From assembly GCF_000364225.2 (NCBI RefSeq), contig NZ_AQFT02000001.1:1550001-1614000 (forward strand): a stretch of DNA of 64,000 nt. Direction: 5' to 3'. A program made the position numbers and the translations under genes. Every line of letters starts with the position of its first letter. Position 1 is the first letter of the stretch. The stretch is from Eubacterium plexicaudatum ASF492. GTDB lineage: Bacteria; Bacillota; Clostridia; Lachnospirales; Lachnospiraceae. Of this stretch, positions 18,682 to 28,457 are shown piece after piece. The notes beneath the pieces are model-generated. The model was given only the letters and a program-made list of their open reading frames with translations, did not search any database and had not been told where the DNA came from.

Positions 18682-21535
18682 ATATGATTCTGTCAAAGAT
18701 TTTCTGAAAAGTTTTTTCAAATCCAGACTGCTTGTCCTTTCCTTAATTATCCTGTTAATGGGAGGTGTGCTGCTGCACCGTCTGTTTACCCTTCAGATTA
18801 TTAACGGACAGTCTTATCAGGACAATTATACGCTGAAAATTCGCAAAGAGCGTATTTTGAACGGAACGCGCGGGGATATTCTGGACTGTAACGGCAAAGT
18901 GCTGGCATACAATGAACTGATCTATAAAGTCATACTGGAAGATAATGGTACTTATTCATCCACCGATGAAAAAAACGAATCGCTGAACGGTATGATTGCA
19001 AAAGTACTGGAAGTACTTGAAGAAAACGGCGACGACTTTGTTAATGATTTTAATATCCGTCTAAAGAAAAACGGAACGTATGCATTTACCGTAGAGGGTA
19101 CCCAGCTGATGCGGTTTCGTGCGGATATTTACGGCAAAGCGAAAATCGAAGATCTAAAGTGGGATAAAGAGTTAAAATATAATACGGCAGAAGCTTCCGA
19201 AGAGCAGATAATTGCCTATTTATGTGATGAAAAATACGGGTTGAAAGATGCGGATTATACACCGGAATTGAAGTACAAAATCATGGTCGTACGATACGCA
19301 CTGGCACAAAAAGCATTTCAAAAATACATTCCTACCACAATCGCGGCCGGCATCAGTGATAAAACAATGGCCTATATCAAAGAGAACAAAGCCGAGCTGC
19401 CAGGCGTGGATATTGAAGAGGACTATATCCGCAAATATGACGACAGCATATACTTTGCTTCGATGATTGGCTATACGGGCAAAATATCAACGGAAGAATA
19501 TGAAGAACTCTCCAAACAAAACGATTCCTATGAGCTTACCGATGTAATCGGAAAAGCCGGCATCGAACAGATTATGGATGAAAAACTGCAGGGCAGCAAA
19601 GGTTCGGAAACCGTTTTTGTAGATGTTATGGGCAAAGAGCTGGAAGTAACCGACCATAAAGAGCCTTCGGCCGGCAACAACATTTACCTTTCGATTGATG
19701 CGGATCTGCAGAAAGCCGTTTATCATCTGCTGGAGCAGGAGCTTGCGGGAATTTTATTTAATAACATTATCAACGTGAAGGAATATGTCAATACTTCCGG
19801 AAATGAATCGGATATTAAAATTCCGATCTATGATGTATATTTTGCACTGATCAACAACAATATTATAGATACATCGCATTTTAAGCACAAAAAAGCAAGT
19901 GCAACCGAACGGAACATACAGGCCATTTACGACAGCCATCTGGATTCCGTTATTGCAAGAATCAAAGAACAGTGTGCCGCTGCCATGCCGGAGACTTACC
20001 AGGCAGCGCCTGAAGAATATCAAAACTATTACAGCTACATTGTTTCCATGCTGTTGGAAAATAAAGTGCTGTTAAATGAAAATATAGAAAAAACAGATCC
20101 GACTTATCTGGCCTGGACCAAAGAAGAAACGATCAGTCTGAAGGAATATCTGAATTACTGCATCAATATGGGCTGGATTGATTATAATATATTCCAGACG
20201 GAAGAAGAATATTCGGATTCTTCCGAAATTTATATGGATCTGATTCATTATATTGAAAAAGAACTAAAGGAAGACGAAGGATTTCAGAAAAAAATATACC
20301 AGTATCTCATAAAACAGGATATGGTAAGCGGCACACAGCTTTGTCTGATTTTATATGATCAGAAACTGATCAAAAAAGATGAGCAAAAGCGTGCCCAGCT
20401 GGAAAACGGAACGACTTCCGCATTTACTTTTTTAAAAGAAAAAGTGCAGAATCTGGAAATTACTCCGGGACAGCTTGCACTGGATCCGTGTACGGCATCC
20501 TGCGTGATTACCGATGTAAAAACCGGAGAATTAAAAGCGCTAGTGTCTTATCCGGGTTATGACAACAATATGCTGGCCAATACGGTAGATGCCGATTATT
20601 TTGCAAAGCTGCAGACCGATGAATCGAGACCGATGTACAATCATGCGACACAGGAACGTACGGCGCCCGGTTCTACGTTTAAAATGATTACCGCAACGGC
20701 AGGGCTTGGCGAAGGCATTATTACGCCATCGACCAAAATCAACAATCAGGGTAAATTCAAACTGGTGGACAATGAGCCGGAATGCTGGATTTATCCGGCT
20801 TCCAGACATGGCTGGATGGATGTGACGAATGCAATCCGTGTTTCCTGCAACTATTTCTTTTATCAGATTGGCTATGATCTGAGTCTGGTCGGAAATACGT
20901 ACAGTGATCCTACCGGTATTCGGAAAATTACGGATTATGCAACCGCATACGGACTCGGAGATACAACAGGGATTGAAATTCCGGAAAACAGTCCGGAAAT
21001 CGCAAACCAGTTTCCGGTTATGGCGGCCATCGGTCAGTCCAACCACAACTACGCAACGGTTCAGCTGGCACGCTATGTGACTGCTGTCGCCAACAAAGGA
21101 ACGGTTTTTAATTATACACTGTTAAAAAAGATGACAGACCATAACGGAAAAGTAATCAAGAACTACAGTCCGACCATTAAAAATAAAATGGACAATATTT
21201 CCGACAGTTCCTGGAAAGCCATTCAAAACGGCAATCGTCTTGTAGTGGCAAATCTGGCGGAATTTAAAGATTTTCCGATGGTGGTAGCCGGAAAAACCGG
21301 TACGGCACAGCAGGTAAAGACGCGAGGCAACCATGCGTTATTTGTAGGCTATGCGCCGTTCAAAGATCCGGAGATTTCGATTGCAACCAGAATTGCTTAT
21401 GGGTATACCTCACATAACGCCGCAGATGTGTCCGCACAGATTTTAAAATATTACTTTAAGCTGGACGAATCCGAGAATCTGCTGACAGGCAAGGCGGAAA
21501 ATGTTGGAGATTCGTCAAACGGCATTACGGATTAA
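18662..21535 (+). CDS. mrdA: penicillin-binding protein 2 (elongation transpeptidase)
   Basis: A class B penicillin-binding protein of about 955 residues that cross-links peptidoglycan during elongation with RodA. There is one N-terminal membrane helix (LLVLSLIILLMGGVLLHRLF), a dimerisation domain, and the transpeptidase motifs STFK (near residue 671), SCN (near 728) and KTG (near 878). It is several hundred residues longer than typical PBP2. The extra is an insertion of roughly residues 360-600, rich in charged and aromatic residues, between dimerisation and catalytic parts. The start is uncertain: GTG at 18662 sits right on the ribosome site, and TTG at 18674 is the alternative. Confidence 0.9.
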   Translation: MVLSLYEYDSVKDFLKSFFKSRLLVLSLIILLMGGVLLHRLFTLQIINGQSYQDNYTLKIRKERILNGTRGDILDCNGKVLAYNELIYKVILEDNGTYSSTDEKNESLNGMIAKVLEVLEENGDDFVNDFNIRLKKNGTYAFTVEGTQLMRFRADIYGKAKIEDLKWDKELKYNTAEASEEQIIAYLCDEKYGLKDADYTPELKYKIMVVRYALAQKAFQKYIPTTIAAGISDKTMAYIKENKAELPGVDIEEDYIRKYDDSIYFASMIGYTGKISTEEYEELSKQNDSYELTDVIGKAGIEQIMDEKLQGSKGSETVFVDVMGKELEVTDHKEPSAGNNIYLSIDADLQKAVYHLLEQELAGILFNNIINVKEYVNTSGNESDIKIPIYDVYFALINNNIIDTSHFKHKKASATERNIQAIYDSHLDSVIARIKEQCAAAMPETYQAAPEEYQNYYSYIVSMLLENKVLLNENIEKTDPTYLAWTKEETISLKEYLNYCINMGWIDYNIFQTEEEYSDSSEIYMDLIHYIEKELKEDEGFQKKIYQYLIKQDMVSGTQLCLILYDQKLIKKDEQKRAQLENGTTSAFTFLKEKVQNLEITPGQLALDPCTASCVITDVKTGELKALVSYPGYDNNMLANTVDADYFAKLQTDESRPMYNHATQERTAPGSTFKMITATAGLGEGIITPSTKINNQGKFKLVDNEPECWIYPASRHGWMDVTNAIRVSCNYFFYQIGYDLSLVGNTYSDPTGIRKITDYATAYGLGDTTGIEIPENSPEIANQFPVMAAIGQSNHNYATVQLARYVTAVANKGTVFNYTLLKKMTDHNGKVIKNYSPTIKNKMDNISDSSWKAIQNGNRLVVANLAEFKDFPMVVAGKTGTAQQVKTRGNHALFVGYAPFKDPEISIATRIAYGYTSHNAADVSAQILKYYFKLDESENLLTGKAENVGDSSNGITD

Positions 21536-21565
21536 TTATTTGTGGGCAGAAAGGAGAATGGAAGT

Positions 21566-22249
21566 TTGACACAGGCAGTTGTTATCAAAAGTAAATGCTA
21601 CGGAATCCATCTGGTGCTCAATCCGGACGTTCCGTTTCCGGAACTGTTAGAGGCAGTCATTGAAAAATTTGCGGATTCCGGAGATTTTTTCAAAAATGCC
21701 AATGTAGGAATTTCGTTTGAAGGCTATGAACTGACACCGAAGCAGGAATATGAGCTGATTGCGGTGATAGAAGCGCATACAAGCATTAATATTGTCTGCA
21801 TTATGGAAGAAGAACAGGTACGGGAAGCGTGTGTGCTGGCAGAAACGGAAGCGCTGATCCGGGAACGGGTCACGAACCATGCCGTATTTCATTACGGTTC
21901 TCTGAAACCGGGAGACGACCTGCACGCAGATGCCGGACTGGTCGTGATCGGAAATGTTCCAAAGGGCGCAAAAGTAACTGCCGGCGGAAATCTGATCATC
22001 TTTGGCACATTGGATGGCTTTGCGCATGCAGGAGCCTATGGGGATTTAGCTGCATATATTGCGGCATTATCTATAGACACAGGACAGATCCAGATTGGAA
22101 AAATCCTGTTTCTGCCGCCGGAAAACAGCGGCAAAAAGAAAGGCGGTTTTCTCCGCCGCAGAAAAGAAGGAGAATCATTTTCACCGCAGATAGCGCGTGT
22201 TCGGGACGGACATGTCATAATGGAACCTTGTACAAAAGATTTATTTTAA
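21566..22249 (+). CDS. minC: septum site-determining protein MinC
   Basis: MinC inhibits FtsZ assembly away from mid-cell and is recruited to the membrane by MinD. The N-terminal FtsZ-interaction domain is followed from about residue 110 by the right-handed beta-helix (DAGLVVIGNVPKGAKVTAGGNL). A TTG at 21566 is the chosen start because AAGGAG ends 9 bases before it. A GTG at 21542 in the same frame lies upstream of that site. It is followed by minD and minE. Confidence 0.88.
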   Translation: MTQAVVIKSKCYGIHLVLNPDVPFPELLEAVIEKFADSGDFFKNANVGISFEGYELTPKQEYELIAVIEAHTSINIVCIMEEEQVREACVLAETEALIRERVTNHAVFHYGSLKPGDDLHADAGLVVIGNVPKGAKVTAGGNLIIFGTLDGFAHAGAYGDLAAYIAALSIDTGQIQIGKILFLPPENSGKKKGGFLRRRKEGESFSPQIARVRDGHVIMEPCTKDLF

Positions 22250-22276
22250 CATTCATAAATCAGGAGGATTCTAATT

Positions 22277-23068
22277 ATGTGTGAAGTTATTGTAATTACA
22301 TCAGGAAAAGGCGGCGTCGGCAAAACGACGACGACAGCAAATGTAGGCTGTGCGCTGGCAATGCTTGGAAAAAAGGTCGTATTGATTGATACCGATATCG
22401 GACTGCGCAACCTGGATGTCGTAATGGGATTGGAAAACCGGATTGTATACAATCTGGTAGACGTCATCAAAGGAAGCTGCCGATTGAAGCAGGCGTTAAT
22501 CAAAGATAAACGACACCCGACTCTTTTTCTGATTCCTTCCGCACAAACTTGTGATAAGACAGCAGTGACGCCACAGCAGATGAAAAAGCTCACGGAAGAG
22601 CTTCGGGAGGATTTTGATTACATACTTCTCGACTGTCCTGCCGGTATCGAGCAGGGATTTCAAAATGCAATTGCCGGAGCAGACCGTGCCATTGTCGTGA
22701 CAACACCGGAAGTATCGGCGATCCGTGATGCGGATCGTATTATCGGCCTTTTAAAAAATGCACAAATGCCGCAGATCGAACTTTTGATCAACCGTGTGCG
22801 CATGGATATGGTAAAACGAGGGGATATGATGTCGCTGAAAGACGTCTGTGACATCCTTCCCATACCACTGATCGGCGCCGTACCGGATGATGAAAACATT
22901 GTAATATCCACGAATCAGGGAGAACCGTTATCCGGACTCGATACAATGTCCGGACAGGCGTATCAAAACATCTGCCGCAGGATTGACGGTGAGAATCTGC
23001 CAATCATGGACCTGAGTCAGAAAAAGGTATGGTTCCAGAGGTTCCGCGGTTTGACAAAACGTGTATAG
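22277..23068 (+). CDS. minD: septum site-determining ATPase MinD
   Basis: A 263-residue ParA/MinD-type ATPase with the deviant Walker A motif KGGVGKTT at the N-terminus, the conserved ADRAIVVTTPEVSAIRDADR segment and an amphipathic C-terminal helix (KKVWFQRFRGLTKRV) for membrane binding. It recruits MinC and is stimulated by MinE. AGGAGG lies well placed before the ATG. The coding frame is intact. Confidence 0.95.
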   Translation: MCEVIVITSGKGGVGKTTTTANVGCALAMLGKKVVLIDTDIGLRNLDVVMGLENRIVYNLVDVIKGSCRLKQALIKDKRHPTLFLIPSAQTCDKTAVTPQQMKKLTEELREDFDYILLDCPAGIEQGFQNAIAGADRAIVVTTPEVSAIRDADRIIGLLKNAQMPQIELLINRVRMDMVKRGDMMSLKDVCDILPIPLIGAVPDDENIVISTNQGEPLSGLDTMSGQAYQNICRRIDGENLPIMDLSQKKVWFQRFRGLTKRV

Positions 23069-23078
23069 GAGGCGTTTT

Positions 23079-23359
23079 ATGAGATTTTTACGATTTATAT
23101 TCCGAAGGAATTCCAAAGATGTGGCGATAGACCGGTTAAAACTGCTTCTGATTTCGGACAGAACGGACTGTTCCGCAGATATGCTGGAAATGATAAAAAT
23201 GATATTATTCAGGTGATTTCCAAATATATGGAAATTGATACGGAAGGACTGGATATCCGGGTTACACGGACTGTTTCGGAGACACATAATGGAAGCGTGC
23301 CTGCTTTGTATGCGAACATTCCGATTTTGTGTGTAAAACATCAGCCGGAATATCAGTAA
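23079..23359 (+). pseudogene. minE: cell division topological factor MinE, A-run frameshift
   Basis: MinE stimulates MinD ATP hydrolysis and gives the Min system its spatial pattern. The first part reads MRFLRFIFRRNSKDVAIDRLKLLLI with an amphipathic N-terminal helix. The frame breaks in an A5 run at 23195-23199. One more A gives MIKNDIIQVISKYMEIDTEGLDI, the typical MinE core, and an end at 23359 (about 93 residues). A GGAGG site precedes the ATG. Presence of an intact minD argues that the break is not real. Confidence 0.88.
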
Positions 23360-23413
23360 ATCTTCATTTGCGATTTAAAAATACGATTTGAGAAAGTCCG
23401 GAGGCGTTATGAT

Positions 23414-24514
23414 ATGTTTAAAATGTATTCATTTAAAAATTACCGTATCCGTCTGTGCCTGTATGTAATCGGGATTACAGTCATCGGAATTATGGTTGTC
23501 GGGAGCGCAAAACAGTCTTTACAGGACCGTCAGATCTTTGGCATGGCTCTCGGATTAATTTGCATGCTCATATTGTCGCTGTTCGATTATTCGTTCCTGT
23601 TAAAATTCGTATGGCCCGCGTATTTTTTTAATATCGCGTTGCTGATAGCCGTTATTCTGAAAGGCGAATCTTCACATGGACAGAGCAGATGGCTTATGAT
23701 CGGATCTTTACAGTTTCAGCCTTCGGAGTTGTCTAAAATTGTAATTATTATGTTTTTTGCCGCATTTTTTATGCGTTATCAGGAGCAGATCAGTACGTTT
23801 CGGGCATTGGCCATATCGGCTGTGCTGATTGCGTTTCCTCTGGGACTGGTACTGAAATCCGATTTATCTACAACTATAGTAACTACATTAATTTTTATTA
23901 CCCTCTTGTTTGTTGCCGGAATAAGTTATAAAATAATTGGAGGGGCGGCTGCAATTTGTATCCCGGCATTTATTGTAGTGTTATATCTGATTATGCAGCC
24001 GGATCAGGAAATTATCAAAGGCTACCAGTTGAAACGAATTCTGGCATGGCGTTATCCGCAAAAGTATCCGGACGGCGCTTACCAGCAGCAAAATTCCATT
24101 ATGGCGATCGGCTCCGGTCAGCTCTGGGGAAAAGGATTAAACAACAACCATTTTGATTCCGTAAAAAACGGCAATTTTATTTCCGAACCGCATACGGATT
24201 TTATCTTTTCCGTGGCGGGAGAAGAGATGGGTTTTGTGGGAGCCGCTACAATCATCGTTCTGCTGATGCTGATCGCACTGGAATGCGTATTTATCGGCAG
24301 AAAAGCAAAAGATCTGGCCGGACGGCTGATCTGCTGCGGAATGGCAGCGCTGATTGGATTTCAGAGTTTTGTCAATATTTCAGTTACAACCGGATTGCTG
24401 CCAAATACAGGACTGACACTGCCGTTTGTCAGTTACGGTCTGACTTCACTGGTAACTTTGTATATGGGTATTGGTATTGTACTAAATGTGGGCTTGCAAC
24501 CGAAAAAATATTAG
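23414..24514 (+). CDS. rodA: peptidoglycan glycosyltransferase RodA
   Basis: A 366-residue SEDS-family polytopic protein (about ten membrane segments) that polymerises lipid II with its partner PBP2. The family signature is visible: SRWLMIGSLQFQPSELSKI in the middle and a C-terminal stretch with LPNTGLTLPFVSYGLTSL. It is assigned to RodA rather than FtsW because it shares the operon with mrdA and the mre genes. GGAGG lies upstream of the ATG. Confidence 0.9.
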   Translation: MFKMYSFKNYRIRLCLYVIGITVIGIMVVGSAKQSLQDRQIFGMALGLICMLILSLFDYSFLLKFVWPAYFFNIALLIAVILKGESSHGQSRWLMIGSLQFQPSELSKIVIIMFFAAFFMRYQEQISTFRALAISAVLIAFPLGLVLKSDLSTTIVTTLIFITLLFVAGISYKIIGGAAAICIPAFIVVLYLIMQPDQEIIKGYQLKRILAWRYPQKYPDGAYQQQNSIMAIGSGQLWGKGLNNNHFDSVKNGNFISEPHTDFIFSVAGEEMGFVGAATIIVLLMLIALECVFIGRKAKDLAGRLICCGMAALIGFQSFVNISVTTGLLPNTGLTLPFVSYGLTSLVTLYMGIGIVLNVGLQPKKY

Positions 24515-24531
24515 CGGGGGTGATATACAAA

Positions 24532-24927
24532 ATGAATATCGGATTAATCGCACACGACTCGAAGAAAAAACTTATGCAGAATTTTTGTATTGCGTACCGG
24601 GGAATTTTGTGTAAAAACGAACTATTTGCAACCGGCACGACCGGTAGACTGATTGAAGAAGTGGCCAACCTTTCGATTCACAAATATTTGGCCGGACATC
24701 TGGGCGGGGCACAACAGTTAAGCGCACAGATTGAACAAAATGACATTGACCTAGTTATCTTTCTGCGTGACCCAATGACACCAAAGTCGCATGAACCGGA
24801 TGTAAACAATGTCGTAAAATTATGTGATACGTACAACATACCGCTTGCAACCAATCTTGCAACCGCAGAACTGTTAATTAAATCATTGGACAGAGGAGAT
24901 TTAGAGTGGCGTGAAATGTACAGATAA
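24532..24927 (+). CDS. mgsA: methylglyoxal synthase
   Basis: A 131-residue enzyme converting dihydroxyacetone phosphate to methylglyoxal and phosphate, a bypass of lower glycolysis when phosphate is limiting. Motifs include LIAHDSKK at the start, FATGTTGRLIEE for phosphate binding, and GGAQQLSAQI with FLRDPMTPK around the catalytic acids. The 3' end overlaps the next gene by 17 bases. Its place after rodA is typical for Lachnospiraceae-like genomes. Confidence 0.92.
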   Translation: MNIGLIAHDSKKKLMQNFCIAYRGILCKNELFATGTTGRLIEEVANLSIHKYLAGHLGGAQQLSAQIEQNDIDLVIFLRDPMTPKSHEPDVNNVVKLCDTYNIPLATNLATAELLIKSLDRGDLEWREMYR

Positions 24928-25959
24928 CAATTGTTTTGGTCGAACGTTACCAAAATATTCCAAAGCATTTGCTGCTTTTGTAGCAGCCGGTATCCTGTTA
25001 TGCGGCGGTTGCGGCACCAAAACGTATGAATTCGAACATCCTTATGACGTCTACGGTACTTCGATTCATTACTTACGGCCGCAGACAGATTCCGACGATG
25101 ACGATTCCGATGCAATCTGGGAGTCTGCCGCGTCGGACACGATTCCCTTTTTTGCACAGGAATTATGTGTCGGCGAAATTACACAGACAGGCGCAGAAAA
25201 CATAGATGCGTCGGCAGCTCAGGCCGCAGGTGTTTTTTGTCCGGATGAAGGCACTATTTCATATGCAAAAATATTTATGAAAAACTATATCCGGCAAGTA
25301 CAACGAAAATACTCACTGCCTATCTCGCATGCAAATATGGAGATTTGACCGATACGATTACGGTCAGCGAACAGGCAGCAAATCAGGCCGGTGATTCTTC
25401 CGTCTGCGGATTGAAGGCCGGTGACCGGCTGACTTTGGAAGAACTGCTTTACGGCCTTTTACTGGAAAGCGGCAACGATGCTGCCGTTGCGATTGCAGAG
25501 CATATTTCGGGCAGCATGCAAAACTTTGCCGTGCTTATGAATGAAGAGGCAGCTGCTCTTGGTGCAACCCATTCGCATTTTACGAATCCGCATGGCTTGC
25601 ATGATGAAGAGCATTATACGACCGTCTATGATCTGTATCTTCTGCTGCAGGCAGCGATGCGGTACGAGCCTTTTGAAACAATCGCTCATACGGCAAAACA
25701 TACGGCTTCTTATCGTAATGCATCCGGGGAAACCATAACGCAGGAGTGGGAAACGACGGACAAGTTTCTGACAGGCGAAGTATCCGTGCCGGACGGTGTA
25801 ACCGTGCTTGGCGGCAAAACCGGCACAACAAACGCAGCCGGATATTGTCTGGCGTTATACGGTAAAAACGCGGCACAGAAACTACGAATTTCCATTGTCA
25901 TGAAAGCGGACACGAGTGAAAGCCTATATACACTTATGACGGAGTTAATCAAGCAATAA
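24911..25959 (+). pseudogene. D-alanyl-D-alanine carboxypeptidase (peptidase S11), frameshifted
   Basis: A serine carboxypeptidase that trims stem peptides of peptidoglycan. The N-terminal part has a signal segment (AFAAFVAAGILLCGGC, perhaps a lipoprotein). All S11 motifs can be found: PASTTK (active Ser and Lys) appears once the frame is mended near 25287-25291, SGN in LLLESGNDAA, and KTGTTNAAGY. One base is missing just before the active-site segment, so as written the protein stops at 25348 without SXXK. The GTG at 24911 has GAGGAG 12 bases upstream. The reconstructed length is about 350 residues. Confidence 0.82.
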
Positions 25960-26001
25960 AGCAGCCATTTTATGGTAATGACGCATTTTCAGAAATACCA
26001 G

Positions 26002-26030
26002 TTGTATTTTAGCCGAAAGTATTTTATAAT
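26002..26030 (+). promoter_or_regulatory. promoter of the small P-loop gene
   Basis: TTGTAT (26002-26007) and TATAAT (26025-26030) with a 17-base spacer, 61 bases before the ATG at 26092. Confidence 0.65.
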
Positions 26031-26091
26031 AATCGTATCAAATCTGGAAAGGTTCGAAGCGTCATCTAATAACATGCAGGAGGAGAAAGTA

Positions 26092-26511
26092 ATGGTCGAA
26101 ATTATTTGTGGCGAAAAAGGAAAAGGAAAGACAAAACATTTGCTGGACAAAGCAAATACGGCAATCAAAGATGCACAGGGGAATGTAGTTTATCTGGACA
26201 AGAGCCGGAAGCATATGTACGAACTGAATAATAAAATACGTCTGATTAATGTAACTGATTTTCCGATATCAAACTGTGATGAATTTTTAGGATTTATCTG
26301 CGGTATTGTATCACAGGATCACGATTTACAGGAAATGTATCTGGACAGTTTTGTTACAATTGCCGGCCTGAAAGACGATCAGCTGCAGCATGCGATCGAA
26401 AAGCTGGATATTATCAGCGAAAAATATAATGTCAGGTTTATTTTAAGCATCTCAAAAGATGAACACAATTTACCGGAATGCGCAAAAGCAAAGGTAATTA
26501 TTTCATTGTAA
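26092..26511 (+). CDS. small P-loop ATP-binding protein of unknown function
   Basis: A 139-residue soluble protein with a Walker A-like motif GEKGKGKTK at residues 6-14 and LDKSRKHMYELNNKIRL after it. Relatives in Clostridia are commonly labelled twitching-motility PilT-like or ATP-binding protein, but it is far too short for PilT and no pilus genes are near. The ATG at 26092 has AGGAGG 8 bases upstream, and the gene has its own consensus promoter. Function is not known; the fold and ATP binding are the only safe statements. Confidence 0.75.
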   Translation: MVEIICGEKGKGKTKHLLDKANTAIKDAQGNVVYLDKSRKHMYELNNKIRLINVTDFPISNCDEFLGFICGIVSQDHDLQEMYLDSFVTIAGLKDDQLQHAIEKLDIISEKYNVRFILSISKDEHNLPECAKAKVIISL

Positions 26512-26535
26512 TTACACGGAACACACTTCATGTTA

Positions 26536-26602
26536 TCCAGCCCGCTTGCATCTTCGTTCAGCATATAAAATAACTGCTGAATGTAAGCTGAAATGGGCTG
26601 GA
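26536..26602. terminator. nested hairpin between convergent genes
   Basis: TCCAGCCC pairs with GGGCTGGA, inside it GCTTGCA with TGTAAGC (one G-U pair), and inside that TTCAGCA with TGCTGAA. There is no T tract. It lies between the ends of two convergent genes, so a two-way terminator or a small structured RNA is possible. Confidence 0.45.
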
Positions 26603-26639
26603 TTCTGTTACCTGCTACAGGGAACAGGAAGAAACATCC

Positions 26640-26852
26640 TTATGCCTGGTCCATAGAACGGATGCGACCGTATACGCTGAGCAGGTATAATCCTCCAATT
26701 CCTACAAATGCATATACGATTCTTGACAGCCAGGACATGTTTCCAAACAGAAATGCTACCAGATCAAACCTGAAAAATCCAATCAGCCCCCAGTTAATTG
26801 CTCCGATAATTACCAGTGTAAGAAGCGTGTAATCTAAAAATTTAGAATTCAT
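26640..26852 (-). CDS. DUF378 family small membrane protein
   Basis: A 70-residue protein with two membrane segments (LLTLVIIGAINWGLIGFF and IVYAFVGIGGLYLLSVY) separated by FDLVAFLFG. This is the DUF378 layout, as in Bacillus YuzA. The start is fixed by AAAGGAGG ahead of MNSKFLDY; a longer frame to 26900 has no site. It is a single-gene unit on the minus strand. Function is unknown. Confidence 0.85.
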   Translation of the reverse strand: MNSKFLDYTLLTLVIIGAINWGLIGFFRFDLVAFLFGNMSWLSRIVYAFVGIGGLYLLSVYGRIRSMDQA

Positions 26853-26974
26853 AACAATTACCTCCTTTTTGAATAGTATGAACATTCTTCTGGGATTCAT
26901 GCATGAAAATCTTGGATTTATAAATCTGGCAGTTTTAACGAAAACATTATTATAGAAAGAACAGGATCAAGCGA

Positions 26975-28429
26975 TTGGCAGGAAGAAAGAAAAGAAGAAG
27001 AACCGTTGTCCGCTTTTCCGGTGGATTTCATCCGAATATCGGCATTATCGTATTTTTATTTATCGCATTTTATATGGCTTACAATATCTACAGTTATCTT
27101 ACCGCCATACATATTAAAAGCTACGAAGTGGAACGAGGTACCATTGAAGTCAACACTTCTTATACAGGGCTGATTTTACGTAAAGAAACGGTTGTCAATG
27201 CCGCACATAGCGGACGTCTGGATTATTATTTAAAAGATAATACAAAAGCAGCAAACGGAACGCTTTTATGTTCCATAGATGAAAACGGAAACATATCCGA
27301 ACGGCTGAATGAACAGGTCACATCGAATGCGGTTCTGACAAAAGACAAGATGAGTACAATCCGCGGATTTATCCGTGATTTTGCAAAAGGATACCAGGAC
27401 GGTTCTTATTACACAACTTACGGTTTTAAGTCGGATTTAAACGGTCAGTTAATCGAGGCATTAAATCTTGATGCGCTGAACGCGATTTCGGAATATACGG
27501 AATTTGCCAGAGATCATGAGACATTCCACCTGTATCATGCACAGGAACCCGGAATTGTCGCTTATTATACCGATGGAATGGAAAATCTTACCACGAATGA
27601 TCTGGCAGATGAGTTATTTGACGAGTCGGCTCACAATAAAACAAGCTTAAAGACGGAAGGAAGTGTACAAAGCGGACAGCCTGTTTACAAGCTGATCACA
27701 GATGAAAACTGGCAGATTATTATTCGGCTCGATGCCACAATGAAAAACGAACTGCAGGGAGGAGACGTCACGCAGATTCGTTTTAAAGAAGATCAGACAA
27801 CCGCATGGGCCAATTACACGATAGAACGAAAAAACGGCATAGATTATCTGATCTTAAATCTGCGTAACGGCATGATCCGTTATGCAAATGAGCGTTATGT
27901 AGATATTAATATTTTATTGGATCGGCAGAGCGGCTTAAAAATTCCAAACAGCTCTATTACAACAAAAACTTTTGAACTTGTACCATACGCATACTTAACC
28001 TCAGGAAGCGGCGCTTCCGGCCAGACCGGGCTTTTAGTTGAACACCGACAGGAAAACGGAACGTATACGGAAGCGGAATTTGTACCGGTGACTGCCTATT
28101 ACGTAGATAAAAATACGGACGAAAATGGCACTGACGATACAAATGAAGAAAACTGGACCGCTTATATTTCAAACGAAAAGATAAAAAGAGGCGACCGGAT
28201 TGCAAGAATCAATTCTACCGATCGTTATGAAGTTGCTGCCACGGCAAAACTGAAGGGCGTTTACAATATTAACAGAGGATACGCCGTATTTAAGCAGATT
28301 GACATACTTTTCAGCAATGATAATTATACAATCGTCGAAGCCGGAACGACTTATGGAATTATGCAGTATGATCATATTGCTCTGGACGGAAGTGCGGTGG
28401 AAGACGGACAGATGGTCACAACAAATTAA
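26975..28429 (+). CDS. HlyD-like membrane-anchored protein
   Basis: A 484-residue protein with a basic N-terminus, one membrane helix (IGIIVFLFIAFYMAYNIYSYL) and an extracytoplasmic region. Parts resemble HlyD/efflux adaptor barrel-sandwich domains (VNTSYTGLILRKETVVNAAHSGRLDYYLKDN; GLKIPNSSITTK). The start is TTG at 26975, with a weak ACAGGA site upstream. No ABC or RND pump gene is near; the downstream genes are yggS and sepF, so a cell-envelope or division role is more likely than drug export. That role is inference. Confidence 0.7.
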   Translation: MAGRKKRRRTVVRFSGGFHPNIGIIVFLFIAFYMAYNIYSYLTAIHIKSYEVERGTIEVNTSYTGLILRKETVVNAAHSGRLDYYLKDNTKAANGTLLCSIDENGNISERLNEQVTSNAVLTKDKMSTIRGFIRDFAKGYQDGSYYTTYGFKSDLNGQLIEALNLDALNAISEYTEFARDHETFHLYHAQEPGIVAYYTDGMENLTTNDLADELFDESAHNKTSLKTEGSVQSGQPVYKLITDENWQIIIRLDATMKNELQGGDVTQIRFKEDQTTAWANYTIERKNGIDYLILNLRNGMIRYANERYVDINILLDRQSGLKIPNSSITTKTFELVPYAYLTSGSGASGQTGLLVEHRQENGTYTEAEFVPVTAYYVDKNTDENGTDDTNEENWTAYISNEKIKRGDRIARINSTDRYEVAATAKLKGVYNINRGYAVFKQIDILFSNDNYTIVEAGTTYGIMQYDHIALDGSAVEDGQMVTTN

Positions 28430-28457
28430 TTTTAAATACCGAGACAGGAGTAGAAAC

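Noticed and set aside
24532..24927. A longer mgsA frame beginning at 24283
   Set aside because: It overlaps the end of rodA in another frame; the methylglyoxal synthase family starts at MNIGLIAHDSKK.
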